Below, piece by piece: positions 28,284 through 38,834 of a stretch of 64,000 nt of DNA (positions within the stretch are counted from its first letter, which is position 1; each line of letters starts with the position of its first letter). The stretch is taken from contig NZ_SNUA01000004.1 in NCBI RefSeq assembly GCF_004360225.1, positions 124,001 through 188,000 on the forward strand, read 5' to 3'. The notes under the pieces are model-generated. The model had not been told where the DNA came from and searched no databases. It saw nothing but the letters and a program-made list of their open reading frames with translations. Made by a program: the position numbers and the translations under genes. Source of the DNA: Alcanivorax sp. 24. Its GTDB lineage: Bacteria; Pseudomonadota; Gammaproteobacteria; Pseudomonadales; Alcanivoracaceae.

Positions 28284-28321
28284 GGCCCGTTCAAATTCAC
28301 GGTTTCTGGCAAGGCGGGGAT

Positions 28322-29719
28322 GTGTCCAAAACGCTTTGGAATCGCTGTTTGACGCGACTTGAGGACGAGTTGCCGTCACAGCAGTTCAATATGTGGATTC
28401 GCCCTTTGCAGGTGTCGGTATCCGCCGATGGTGCGGAGATGACATTGTTCGCGCCTAATCGTTTCGTGGTGGATTGGGTGCGCGACAAGTATATGGAGCG
28501 TATCGGCGAGGTTATGGGGGAGATGGAGCAGGGCCCCCTGCCCCAGTTACGCCTGGAGGTGGGCAGCTCCCGGGTGACCGAGATCATTCCCAAACGTCCG
28601 GCGCCGGAGCCACGCCCGGCGGCAACGCCGACGGCGGAAACACGTCCGTCCCCCCCGCCGGCGCCCCCTTCCGATGTGGGACTGGCGGCCAAGCATCGCA
28701 GTAATCTGAATACCGGGTTCACTTTCCCGACCTTTGTTGAGGGCAAGTCCAACCGCATGGCCTGTGCCGCGGCCCAACAGGTGGCGGAGAATCCGGCCAG
28801 TCACGGCTACAACCCATTGCTGCTTTATGGTGGCGTGGGGTTGGGGAAGACACATTTGATGCACGCGGTGGGCAACGAATTGCTGCGGCGAAACCCCAAC
28901 GCCAAGGTGGTTTACCTGCACTCCGAGCGCTTTGTCGCGGATATGATTTCGGCGTTGCGGAATAAAACCATCAATGAATTCAAGCGGTTCTACCGATCCG
29001 TGGATGCACTTCTGATTGATGATATACAGTTTTTTGCTGGAAAGGAGCAATCCCAGGAAGAGTTCTTCCATACCTTCAATGCTCTGTTGGAGAATGGGCA
29101 GCAGATCATCCTGACTTGCGATAAATTCCCCAAGGAAGTGGATGGCCTGGAAGAGCGCCTCAAGAGCCGTTTTGGTTGGGGGTTGTCGCAACCCCTGGAG
29201 CCGCCGGAGCTGGAAACCCGGGTGGCGATCCTGAAAAAGAAGGCGGAAGAGGCCCGCATTGAGTTACCTAACGACGCGGCCTTCTTTATTGCTCAACGCA
29301 TTCGTTCCAATGTACGGGAACTGGAAGGCGCGCTGCGCCGGGTTATTGCCCATGTGCGGTTTACCGGGGCGCAGATTGATATCGGTTTGATCAAGGAAGC
29401 GTTGAAGGATCTGATTGCATTGCAGGCGCGTCAGATCAGCATCGATAACATTCAGCGCACGGTAGCGGAGTACTACAAGATCAAGATTCCGGATTTGCAT
29501 TCGCCACGCCGCACTCGATCGGTGGCGCGGCCAAGGCAGATCGCGATGGCATTGTCGAAGGAGCTGACCAGCCACAGTCTGCCGGAGATTGGGTCCAGTT
29601 TTGGCGGGCGTGACCATACCACGGTGCTTCACGCCTGTCGGAAAGTGAATGAACTTCGGGAAACCAGTCCCGAAATTGAGGAAGATTACCAAAATTTGCT
29701 GAGAACTCTCACGTCTTGA
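28322..29719 (+). CDS. dnaA: Chromosomal replication initiator DnaA
   Basis: Binds DnaA boxes at oriC, opens the duplex and loads DnaB. The 465-residue product has the N-terminal interaction domain ([20 protein letters not shown]), a short proline-rich linker (about residues 90-125), the AAA+ domain with Walker [10 protein letters not shown] and Walker [11 protein letters not shown], and the C-terminal helix-turn-helix with the signature [12 protein letters not shown]. The start is GTG 28322, preceded by AAGGCGGGG; in-frame codons further upstream run into oriC and have no family similarity. dnaN follows 38 bp downstream. Confidence 0.98.
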   Translation: MSKTLWNRCLTRLEDELPSQQFNMWIRPLQVSVSADGAEMTLFAPNRFVVDWVRDKYMERIGEVMGEMEQGPLPQLRLEVGSSRVTEIIPKRPAPEPRPAATPTAETRPSPPPAPPSDVGLAAKHRSNLNTGFTFPTFVEGKSNRMACAAAQQVAENPASHGYNPLLLYGGVGLGKTHLMHAVGNELLRRNPNAKVVYLHSERFVADMISALRNKTINEFKRFYRSVDALLIDDIQFFAGKEQSQEEFFHTFNALLENGQQIILTCDKFPKEVDGLEERLKSRFGWGLSQPLEPPELETRVAILKKKAEEARIELPNDAAFFIAQRIRSNVRELEGALRRVIAHVRFTGAQIDIGLIKEALKDLIALQARQISIDNIQRTVAEYYKIKIPDLHSPRRTRSVARPRQIAMALSKELTSHSLPEIGSSFGGRDHTTVLHACRKVNELRETSPEIEEDYQNLLRTLTS

Positions 29720-29757
29720 CGGCGCTGGGGTCGGCTCATCGATGACGGGAAAGGGAC

Positions 29758-30858
29758 ATGAAATTTTCGATCAACCGTGAACAGGTGCTCAAGCCGTTGC
29801 AGCAGGTAGCGGCGGTAGTGGAGAAGCGACAGACGCTGCCGGTGCTGTCCAATGTGCTGGTGGAGGCCAGTGATGGCTGGCTGTCACTGACGGGTACCGA
29901 TCTGGAATTGGAACTGGTGGCTCGTTTGCCGCTGGAGGGGGAAAACCAGAGCGGTGAGACGACGGTCCCGGCTCGCAAGTTGGTTGACATTGTCAAAAGT
30001 TTGCCTGCGGAAGCGGAGATCCGTTTTGAGGTGGATGGCGAACGGATGCTGGTGAAATCGGGCCGTAGCCGGTTTTCTCTGTCCACTTTGCCTGCTTCCG
30101 AGTTCCCTAGCCAGGAAGAAGACAAGGCCGCGTCCGGATTCGATATCGCTCCGGGGGTTTTGCGGGGGTTGATTGACCGCACCGCCTTTTCCATGGCTCA
30201 GCAGGACGTGCGTTATTACCTGAACGGCATGCTGTTTGAGTTGCGCCCAGGAGCATTGCGGGCGGTGGCCACTGATGGCCATCGTCTGGCTTTGTGCGAT
30301 GCGGAACTGGACGGTCCGGATCAGGAAGCTTCGGTGATTTTGCCGCGCAAAGGGGTTATGGAGCTGTCCCGCATCCTGGCGGACGCCGGTGAAATGGTTC
30401 GCCTGACCCTCGGGCGTAACCATGTTCGTATCGTGGCGGGTGCCATTACCTTCACCTCCAAGCTGGTGGACGGTAAATTCCCGGAATACGAGCGAGTTAT
30501 TCCGAAAGACGGTCAGCGTCGGATTCTTGCCGATCGGGAAACGTTGCGGCAGGCCTTGGCCCGTGTGGCAATTCTCTCCAATGAGAAATATCGTGGAGTG
30601 CGGGTGCAGCTGTCCGAAGGCAGCTTGAGAGTCGTGGCGAATAACCCCGAGCAGGAGGAGGCGGAGGAGGAAGTGTCCGTTGACTTCAACGGTTCTCCCC
30701 TGGAGATTGGTTTCAACGTCAGCTATCTGCTGGATGTGTTGACCACACTTAATGGCCCGCAGGTGGATTTGGAATTGGGGGACAGTAACAGCAGTGCCCT
30801 GATCACCGACTCAGAAGATAAAGCCGCGGTGTATGTTGTCATGCCGATGCGTCTCTGA
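29758..30858 (+). CDS. dnaN: DNA polymerase III beta sliding clamp
   Basis: The ring-shaped processivity clamp for Pol III and many repair enzymes. The 366-residue length and three-fold repeated fold match the family: MKFSINREQVLKPLQQV at the start, FAMAQQDVRYYLNG-like FSMAQQDVRYYLNGMLFE at the middle-domain start, and the C-terminal YVVMPMRL. AAAGGGA precedes ATG 29758. It lies between dnaA and recF in the standard order, and its 3' end is 52 bp before recF. Confidence 0.98.
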   Translation: MKFSINREQVLKPLQQVAAVVEKRQTLPVLSNVLVEASDGWLSLTGTDLELELVARLPLEGENQSGETTVPARKLVDIVKSLPAEAEIRFEVDGERMLVKSGRSRFSLSTLPASEFPSQEEDKAASGFDIAPGVLRGLIDRTAFSMAQQDVRYYLNGMLFELRPGALRAVATDGHRLALCDAELDGPDQEASVILPRKGVMELSRILADAGEMVRLTLGRNHVRIVAGAITFTSKLVDGKFPEYERVIPKDGQRRILADRETLRQALARVAILSNEKYRGVRVQLSEGSLRVVANNPEQEEAEEEVSVDFNGSPLEIGFNVSYLLDVLTTLNGPQVDLELGDSNSSALITDSEDKAAVYVVMPMRL

Positions 30859-30910
30859 CGTTTCGGTGCCAGGGCCTCGTACCGCGAGGCCCTTACCCTC
30901 CTCCCTCCTT

Positions 30911-32014
30911 ATGCTCACCGAACTCCGTCTCTCTGACTTTCGTAACTACCACCAGGCGGACTTTTTGCCCTCGCCCGGGCTGAATCTGATCTTTGGCGCC
31001 AACGGCAGCGGCAAGACCAGCTTGCTGGAAGCTATTTATTTTATTGGTAGCGGGGGGCGGTCCTTTCGCGGAGGGCGGCTGTCCCGCCTGGTGCGTGATG
31101 GTGCGGCCGCGGCGACCTTGTTTGCGGTGGTGGATCAGCCAACCGGCAAACAGGACAGGCTTGGGGTCCGTAGGGCCTTGTCGGGTATCGAATCGTTAAA
31201 GCTCAATGGGCAGACCCCTTCGGCATTGAGTGATGTGGCCACCCTTCTCCCTGTCCTCGCCTTGCACCCTCAGTCAGTTGAATTGATATTTGGCGCTTCT
31301 TCCATTCGTCGGCGTTTCCTGGATTGGGGAATGTTCCACGTGGAACATTCTTTTCTGGCTGCTTGGAAGGAGGCAAATGGGGTGCTCAAACAACGCAATG
31401 CCCTGCTTAGGTCGGGGCATGCGTCTCAGAGGGAGCTGCGTTATTGGGACCAGAAACTGGCGTCCAGTTCTGCTACTATTGAAGGGTTGCGCAGACCGTA
31501 TCTGGCCCGCCTGAAGTCGGAGTGGCGGAAAATTCTGGAAATGCTGTCTCCTGATCTGAAGGTCAATCTGGAGCTACACAACGGTCTGCGTCCTGGAGAA
31601 GATTATCTTCAGGCGCTGATTCGAACCGAGGAAGAAGACCGGCGTAGAGGTTTTACCCACGCAGGCTTTCATCGGGCGGATGTCAGAATTACGAAAGATG
31701 GTGTGGTGGCCCGGGATCGTGTTTCCCGCGGGCAGGCAAAGATATTGTCTTATGCCCTGGTGCTCTCTCAGCTCCCCATGATCTCTGAAGCGAACAAGGT
31801 TTGTACGCTCCTTGTGGATGATCTCGGCTCTGAGCTGGATCAAACCCACCGGGATACCCTGTTGCGCTTTTTGACTATGGGAAACCACCAGACATTGATC
31901 ACTGCGGTGGATGCGGACCATCTGGGCCGGGCCACCGTTGAAAACAGCGGTGCTGCCGCCCGAATGTTCCACGTGGAACATGGACGGATTCAGCGGATAT
32001 CGAACGACTCGTAA
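30911..32014 (+). CDS. recF: DNA replication and repair protein RecF
   Basis: SMC-like ATPase that, with RecOR, loads RecA at gaps. The 367-residue product starts MLTELRLSDFRNYHQ. Walker A is GANGSGKTS (about residues 30-38), the ABC-type signature region is SRGQAKILSYAL, and Walker B is LLVDDLGSELD. An upstream in-frame start would overlap dnaN, and ATG 30911 follows CTCCTT rather than a good Shine-Dalgarno, suggesting translation coupled to dnaN. Two perfect parS sequences are embedded in the gene and each is read as MFHVEH (about residues 142-147 and 353-358). gyrB follows after nine bases. Confidence 0.97.
   Translation: MLTELRLSDFRNYHQADFLPSPGLNLIFGANGSGKTSLLEAIYFIGSGGRSFRGGRLSRLVRDGAAAATLFAVVDQPTGKQDRLGVRRALSGIESLKLNGQTPSALSDVATLLPVLALHPQSVELIFGASSIRRRFLDWGMFHVEHSFLAAWKEANGVLKQRNALLRSGHASQRELRYWDQKLASSSATIEGLRRPYLARLKSEWRKILEMLSPDLKVNLELHNGLRPGEDYLQALIRTEEEDRRRGFTHAGFHRADVRITKDGVVARDRVSRGQAKILSYALVLSQLPMISEANKVCTLLVDDLGSELDQTHRDTLLRFLTMGNHQTLITAVDADHLGRATVENSGAAARMFHVEHGRIQRISNDS
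31332..31347. promoter_or_regulatory. parS centromere site (ParB binding), copy 1 inside recF
   Basis: TGTTCCACGTGGAACA, a perfect 16-bp palindrome identical to the ParB-binding parS consensus of Pseudomonas and relatives, about 3 kb from oriC. Confidence 0.95.
31965..31980. promoter_or_regulatory. parS centromere site (ParB binding), copy 2 inside recF
   Basis: A second perfect TGTTCCACGTGGAACA, 633 bp from the first, near the 3' end of recF. Together they mark the chromosome-segregation locus beside the origin. Confidence 0.95.
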
Positions 32015-34438
<2,424 letters not shown>

Positions 34439-34480
34439 CCGGCTGGTGGGGCTGAACCTCCCTGCTCTCGCCTCACCAAC

Positions 34481-34509
34481 AAAAAGGGCTCCCGATGGGA
34501 GCCCTTTTT
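34481..34509. terminator. Bidirectional rho-independent terminator between gyrB and the H-NS-like gene
   Basis: A perfect 13-bp stem AAAAAGGGCTCCC / GGGAGCCCTTTTT with a three-base loop. The A and T tracts make it functional on both strands, serving the convergent gyrB and H-NS-family genes. Confidence 0.95.
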
Positions 34510-34537
34510 GTGTCAGAAGGTAGCCTGCTGGTGGAAA

Positions 34538-34903
34538 TCAGACCTCGTAGTCTTCCAGCTTGCCGCCTTTTTCCAACGCTTCTCTCAGCCATACAGGACG
34601 CTTACCGCGGCCGGTCCAGGTCTGAGAGCTGTCCGCCGGATTACGGTACTTGATCTTGGCCGGTTTGCGAACGGCCACTTTCGTCGTCTTCTTGCGAGTG
34701 ACCTTACGAGCCGCTTTTTTGCGACCGGTGGTTTTCTCGTCGAGAAGATCTTCGACGGAAACGCCCAAATCCTTGGCGATCTTTTCGATTTCCGCCTGAG
34801 CGCTTTTCACTGCGTCACGGCGTTTCTTTTCCAGCTTTCTCTCCGCCTGCTTGATCAGCTTTTCCAATTCAGCTACGGAAAGGTCGTCGAGATTAATAGT
34901 CAT
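34538..34903 (-). CDS. H-NS-family nucleoid-associated protein
   Basis: A 121-residue DNA-binding protein of the H-NS/BpH3 type. Residues 1-55 are a charged coiled-coil oligomerisation region (SVAELEKLIKQAERKLEKKRR). Residues about 57-85 are a linker very rich in Lys, Arg and Ala (RKKAARKVTRKKTTKVAVRK). Residues about 90-121 are the C-terminal H-NS DNA-binding domain with the core motif TWTGRGKRPVWL. It would bind AT-rich DNA and silence or organise it. The linker is more basic than in E. coli H-NS. It is monocistronic and convergent with gyrB, close to oriC. GGAACG lies before the start. Confidence 0.92.
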   Translation of the reverse strand: MTINLDDLSVAELEKLIKQAERKLEKKRRDAVKSAQAEIEKIAKDLGVSVEDLLDEKTTGRKKAARKVTRKKTTKVAVRKPAKIKYRNPADSSQTWTGRGKRPVWLREALEKGGKLEDYEV

Positions 34904-34970
34904 TCTTGGCGTTCCTTCTTGGTTAAATCAGCTCAGCCAGGACTTTAAATACTCTGCAAATGAAACGCAA

Positions 34971-35732
34971 TTAATCGTTATCCATTTTGTTCAATTCACC
35001 CGGGTAATTCATCACAATCCAGTTTTTTACCTCCCGGGTAACGGTTTTAGCGTCTTTATTACGAGTATCCATTGGAGGGCTTATACGAAGCGTAATAGTG
35101 CCCGGTAATCGCAGCCAGGAACGAGCCGGCCAGCAGTCACCGCTATTATGGGTCACCGCGATTACCGGGAAGCCTGAGCGGCTGGCCAGAAGAGCTCCGC
35201 CACTATTGAAATGGCCGATGTATCCCGGCGGCTGTCGTGAACCTTCAGGATAAATAACCACCGGTATGTTGGAGCGCAGACGCTCTTCCCCTTGTTGAAT
35301 AACCGCTTTCAGAGCCGCCCTGCCTTTTCCACGATCTATTTTGATGGGTTTTAGTAATGCCAGAGCCCAGCCGAAAAAGGGAAGCCATAACAGTTCTCGT
35401 TTCAGAACCGTGGCCTGGGGGCCCACTAATAGCTGTAGGTAAAAGGTTTCCCAACTGCTCTGGTGGTTGCTGATAATCACCGCGGCCTGGCCTTGCAGGT
35501 GTTCCTTCCCTTCCACCCTGAAGCGCACGCCGTTGAGTCTCTGTAACAGCCACATGGCGAATCGGGTCCAGAGGTTGACCAGGGTGTGACGTTTTTGGAA
35601 CGACAGAAACGGGCCAATCAATACACAGACAAGGCTGTGGACAATACCCGCGAGGTTATAGAGCAGGAAAAACAACAAGCTGCGTATCCGGATATTCCAG
35701 GTTACCCGGACTTCACGCGGAAATCCGCTCAT
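34971..35732 (-). CDS. plsC: 1-acyl-sn-glycerol-3-phosphate acyltransferase (PlsC family)
   Basis: Adds the second acyl chain to lysophosphatidate to form phosphatidic acid at the inner membrane. The 253-residue product has an N-terminal membrane helix (about residues 12-35), the catalytic motif as NHQSSWETF (an HX4E variant instead of HX4D, common in this subgroup), and the substrate motif YPEGSRQPPG. Its ATG overlaps the gmhB stop by four bases (ATGA), showing coupling. This plsC-gmhB-glyS-glyQ order next to gyrB matches Pseudomonas. Confidence 0.92.
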   Translation of the reverse strand: MSGFPREVRVTWNIRIRSLLFFLLYNLAGIVHSLVCVLIGPFLSFQKRHTLVNLWTRFAMWLLQRLNGVRFRVEGKEHLQGQAAVIISNHQSSWETFYLQLLVGPQATVLKRELLWLPFFGWALALLKPIKIDRGKGRAALKAVIQQGEERLRSNIPVVIYPEGSRQPPGYIGHFNSGGALLASRSGFPVIAVTHNSGDCWPARSWLRLPGTITLRISPPMDTRNKDAKTVTREVKNWIVMNYPGELNKMDND

Positions 35733-36280
35733 TCGGAGTCCTTGAGAAAATGGTCGACGAAGCGGGCCAGAGAGTCGTGGATCTCCACCGTGCCCAGCTC
35801 GGGGGGCAGGCCCTTTGCCTGAGTGCGCAGCCCTTTCCCGGTGAGTACCAGGACCGGCCGGCAGCCTCGGGCTACTCCGGCCTGCAGGTCCCTAAGGCTA
35901 TCACCGACCAGGGGTACGGAGGCCACATCGCCATAATCGGCAACAATTTGATCGATCAGGCCGGGGAGAGGCTTACGGCAATCGCAGCCATCGTCTGGGC
36001 CATGGGGGCAGAAATAGATGCCATCCAGATGGGCGCCGACGCTGGCCAGGTGAGCCGCCATGCGTTGGTGAATCGCCTGCAGGGTGGTCAGATCGTAATA
36101 GCCTCGAGCAACACCGGACTGGTTGGTGGCGACCACCACCCGATAACCGGCCCGATTCAGACGGGCAATGGCCTCGGCGCTGCCGGCGATCGGACTCCAT
36201 TCCCCGGGAGATTTGATGTAGGCATCGGAGTCTTCGTTGATGACACCGTCCCGGTCGAGAATGATCAGCTTGTTGGTCAT
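35729..36280 (-). CDS. gmhB: D-glycero-beta-D-manno-heptose 1,7-bisphosphate 7-phosphatase
   Basis: HAD-family phosphatase of the ADP-heptose pathway for the lipopolysaccharide inner core. The 183-residue product starts MTNKLIILDRDGVINED, with the nucleophile in DRDGVINED. It continues with the SNQSG-like VVATNQSGVARGYY, and the GmhB zinc loop CPHGPDDGCDCRKP provides Cys/His ligands (about residues 90-105). VPLVGDSLRDLQAG is motif IV. The start is ATG 36280; an upstream extension has no family similarity. It is translationally coupled to plsC. In relatives it follows glyS directly, but here a 481-bp interval with a gene remnant separates them. Confidence 0.95.
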   Translation of the reverse strand: MTNKLIILDRDGVINEDSDAYIKSPGEWSPIAGSAEAIARLNRAGYRVVVATNQSGVARGYYDLTTLQAIHQRMAAHLASVGAHLDGIYFCPHGPDDGCDCRKPLPGLIDQIVADYGDVASVPLVGDSLRDLQAGVARGCRPVLVLTGKGLRTQAKGLPPELGTVEIHDSLARFVDHFLKDSE

Positions 36281-36339
36281 TGAGGCCTGCCCGTAAAAGG
36301 GCCCCAGTGTAGAAAGCTCCCGGCGCAGCGGCAAGGTAT

Positions 36340-36630
36340 GTGAAAGGCGGATTACTCTTTGGTTTGATGGGCTGGCTGACGGCGTGGATGGGCCGCCGAG
36401 TCAAGGACAGCGCTACCAACCTGCCCTTCGGGGAGGACGCCGAACCCGTTCTGGATGCGCGTCCCCGTCATGGTCCGCAGGTGCGGGGGCTGACCATGGC
36501 CTTTGGTGGTGTAAAAGCGGTCAGTGGTCTTAATTGGGGGGCGTTGACCAGTCTGACTGGTCCCAATGGAGTGGGCAAAACCACGGTGTTGAATATGTCA
36601 GCGGGCGAGCGCTTTGCTGTTGTTTTGTGA
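36340..36630 (+). pseudogene. Decayed fragment of a branched-chain-type ABC transporter (permease end plus ATPase Walker A)
   Basis: A 96-codon open frame on the strand opposite its neighbours. It begins with a hydrophobic end like the last helix of a LivM permease (LLFGLMGWLTAWMGRR), then a linker, then an ABC ATPase N terminus of the LivG/UrtD type (VRGLTMAFGGVKAVSGLNW) and an intact-looking Walker A (LTGPNGVGKTTVLNM). About five or six residues expected before the Walker A strand are missing, and the sequence leaves the family straight after this motif and stops. There is no Q-loop, signature or Walker B. An in-frame stop at 36310-36312 closes the frame upstream. It is a remnant of a permease-ATPase fusion gene, probably non-functional. 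Confidence 0.7.
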
Positions 36631-36761
36631 TTATCACGGCGACCCCGCCCCACCTGTTTCGCAATCACCTCATGTGGACCGGTGCCTGGTGGCGGAGAAG
36701 AAGGCGGACGAGATCCGCGCGAACGTGGATCTCGCCAGCGCCTGTCCGGGCAACACCGAGC
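36631..36761. other. Rest of the gmhB-glyS interval, possibly decayed coding DNA
   Basis: No intact gene. One plus-strand frame from 36674 reads VDRCLVAEKKADEIRANVDL and continues to a stop at 36781, which looks protein-like but matches no family I recognise and overlaps the glyS 3' end. It may be further debris from the same event that left the ABC fragment. Confidence 0.4.
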
Positions 36762-38834
36762 CTACTCCTGCAGCAGGCTGATGTCGGCCACGTTGAGGAA
36801 CAGGTCGCGCAGAAAACTCAGCAAGGCCAGGCGGTTGTCGCGAACCGCCGGGTCCTTGGCCATCACCATCACGCTTTCGAAGAAGGCGTCCACCGGGGCA
36901 CGCAGCTCCGCCAACAGTTCCAGCACCGCCTGGTAGTCGCCCCGCTCCAGCAGCGGCTCGGACTGTTCGTAGGCGGCCACCACCAGATTGGTGAGTTCCT
37001 GTTCCGCTTCGTCTTCCAACAGGGCGCCATCGATTTCTTCCGGCGGGGCTTGTTCCAGCTTGGCCAGAATATTGGAGACCCGCTTGTTGGCCGCGGCCAG
37101 AGCCTGGGCTTCCTCCCGCTGCTGGAACGCGGCCACGGCTTTCACCCGGCGATCAAAATCCAGCGGCTTGCGGCAGGCGTCCTCGATGGCCAGCACCGAC
37201 AGGATCACCGGCGTGGCGATACCCTGTTCCTGGTACATGGCCCGGTAACGGCCCTTGATGAAGTCGAAGGCTTCATCAACCTGAGCGGCGTCGATACGAT
37301 CACCAAGCTGGGTGGCGGCCTGATCCAGAAGGTCGCGCAGATCCAGTTCCAGCTGGTTTTCGATGATGATGCGCAGTACGCCGAGCGTCGCCCGCCGCAG
37401 GGCATAGGGGTCCTTGGTGCCGCTGGGCTTCTGACCGATACCGAAGATCCCAACCAGAGTGTCGATCTTGTCGGCCAGGGAGACCGCCATGCCGGTTTTG
37501 CTTTGTGGCAGTTTGTCGCCGGCGAAACGGGGCAGGTATTGCTCGTACAGCGCTTCGGCCACGTCCTCGGGCTGGCTTTCGCGTTGGGCCAGATAGTAAC
37601 CCATGATGCCCTGCATGGTGTCGAACTCGTACACCATCTCGCTGTTGAGATCGGCCTTGCTGAGTTCACCCGCCAGCTTGGCATGTGCACTATCACCGCC
37701 GATTTGTTCGGCGATCACAGCCGCCAGGGCCCCGATGCGCTGGCATTTATCGGCCACGGTGCCCAGCTGCTGCTGAAACACCACCTGAGCCAGGCCCTCG
37801 GCGTGTTGCGCCAGGGTCTTCTTGCAGTCGTTGTCATAGAAGAAGGCGGCGTCGGCCAGGCGGGGGCGGATCACCTTCTCGTTACCCGCGATCACCTGCT
37901 GGGGATCCTTGGACTGGATATTGCTGATGGTGATGAATTTCGGCATCAGCTTGCCGTCGGCGTCGAGCACGGAGAAATACTTCTGGTGTTCTTCCATGGC
38001 GCTGATCAGAGCTTCCTGGGGAACGCGCAGGAAATCCTCGTCGAAGCCGCCGGTCAGTGCCACCGGCCATTCCACCAGGGCGGTGACCTCGTCGAGCAGC
38101 TCCGGGTTGATCCGCGCGGTACCGCCGGCCTGTTTGCCCGCGGCAATCGTCTGCTCTTCGATCATCGCCTTGCGGCGGTCGAAATCGGCGATCACATGCC
38201 CTTCATTTTCCAGGCGCTCGGCGTAGTCACCGGCCTGGCTCAGCTCAATGGCTCCCGGCGCGTGGAAGCGGTGGCCATAGCTGGTGCGGCCGGATTGCAG
38301 ATCCAGCAGTTCGAACGGTACGACCTCGTCGCCGAACAATGCCACCAGCCAATGTGCCGGGCGCACGAACTGCACCTTGCGGCTGCCCCAGCGCATGCGC
38401 TTGGGAATCGGCAGCTTCTGGATCGCCTGGGCGAAGAATGCCGGAACCAGCTCGGTGGTGGCCTTGCCCTCTTCGGTGATACGGGCAATCAGGCGTTCCC
38501 CTTTGCCGGTGTCCTGGCGGTCCAACTGGTCCACGGTCAGCCCCAGGGAAGCGGCGAAGCCCTGGGCGGCCTTGGTCGGATTGCCTTCGGCATCGAACGC
38601 CGCCTGTACCGCCGGGCCCTGACGCTCGATATCACGGTCGGCCTGTTTTTCGTCCAGGTCACGGACCAGCACCGCCAGCCGGCGTGGCGCGGCGAAGCTT
38701 TTCACCTCGCCGTGTTGCAGTCCGGCCTCGTCCAGTTGCCGCACGAACTCCTCGGTGAGCGCCGCGCTGAGAGTTGGCAACGCCTTCGGGGGCAATTCCT
38801 CGGTGCCCAGCTCGATCAGTAAATCCCGGGACAT
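36762..38834 (-). CDS. glyS: Glycyl-tRNA synthetase beta subunit
   Basis: The tRNA-binding subunit of the bacterial alpha2beta2 glycyl-tRNA synthetase. The 690-residue length is right. It opens [20 protein letters not shown] (the universal beta-subunit start), followed by the KRMRWG motif and an HD-like and anticodon-binding C-terminal region ending FLNVADISLLQE. Its ATG overlaps the glyQ stop (TAATG), so the two subunits are translationally coupled and made in equal amounts. Downstream, the usual close spacing to gmhB is broken by the remnant-bearing interval. Confidence 0.97.
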   Translation of the reverse strand: MSRDLLIELGTEELPPKALPTLSAALTEEFVRQLDEAGLQHGEVKSFAAPRRLAVLVRDLDEKQADRDIERQGPAVQAAFDAEGNPTKAAQGFAASLGLTVDQLDRQDTGKGERLIARITEEGKATTELVPAFFAQAIQKLPIPKRMRWGSRKVQFVRPAHWLVALFGDEVVPFELLDLQSGRTSYGHRFHAPGAIELSQAGDYAERLENEGHVIADFDRRKAMIEEQTIAAGKQAGGTARINPELLDEVTALVEWPVALTGGFDEDFLRVPQEALISAMEEHQKYFSVLDADGKLMPKFITISNIQSKDPQQVIAGNEKVIRPRLADAAFFYDNDCKKTLAQHAEGLAQVVFQQQLGTVADKCQRIGALAAVIAEQIGGDSAHAKLAGELSKADLNSEMVYEFDTMQGIMGYYLAQRESQPEDVAEALYEQYLPRFAGDKLPQSKTGMAVSLADKIDTLVGIFGIGQKPSGTKDPYALRRATLGVLRIIIENQLELDLRDLLDQAATQLGDRIDAAQVDEAFDFIKGRYRAMYQEQGIATPVILSVLAIEDACRKPLDFDRRVKAVAAFQQREEAQALAAANKRVSNILAKLEQAPPEEIDGALLEDEAEQELTNLVVAAYEQSEPLLERGDYQAVLELLAELRAPVDAFFESVMVMAKDPAVRDNRLALLSFLRDLFLNVADISLLQE

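Larger units (their letters stand above)
27870..28321. other. Chromosomal replication origin (oriC) between rpmH and dnaA
   Basis: A 452-bp non-coding region with the expected parts. There is an AT-rich stretch at 27959-28020 and several DnaA-box-like 9-mers. TTATCCACA is perfect at 28211-28219. One-mismatch or variant boxes lie at 28252-28260 (TGTGGATAG), 28163-28171 (TTATCCCCA), 28030-28038 (TGGGGATAA), 28094-28102 (TGTGTGTAA) and 28073-28081 (TGTGAGTAA). I notice only one GATC, unlike the Dam-rich oriC of enterics. The region must also hold the divergent rpmH and dnaA promoters. Confidence 0.88.

Noticed and set aside
31574-31981. An antisense frame in recF beginning MFHVEH
   Set aside because: The start arises because parS is a palindrome, so it reads the same on both strands; the rest has no protein-like features.
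36340-36630. The ABC ATPase-like frame as a functional small gene
   Set aside because: It lacks the Q-loop, signature and Walker B, has a deletion before Walker A and ends abruptly, so it was recorded as a remnant.
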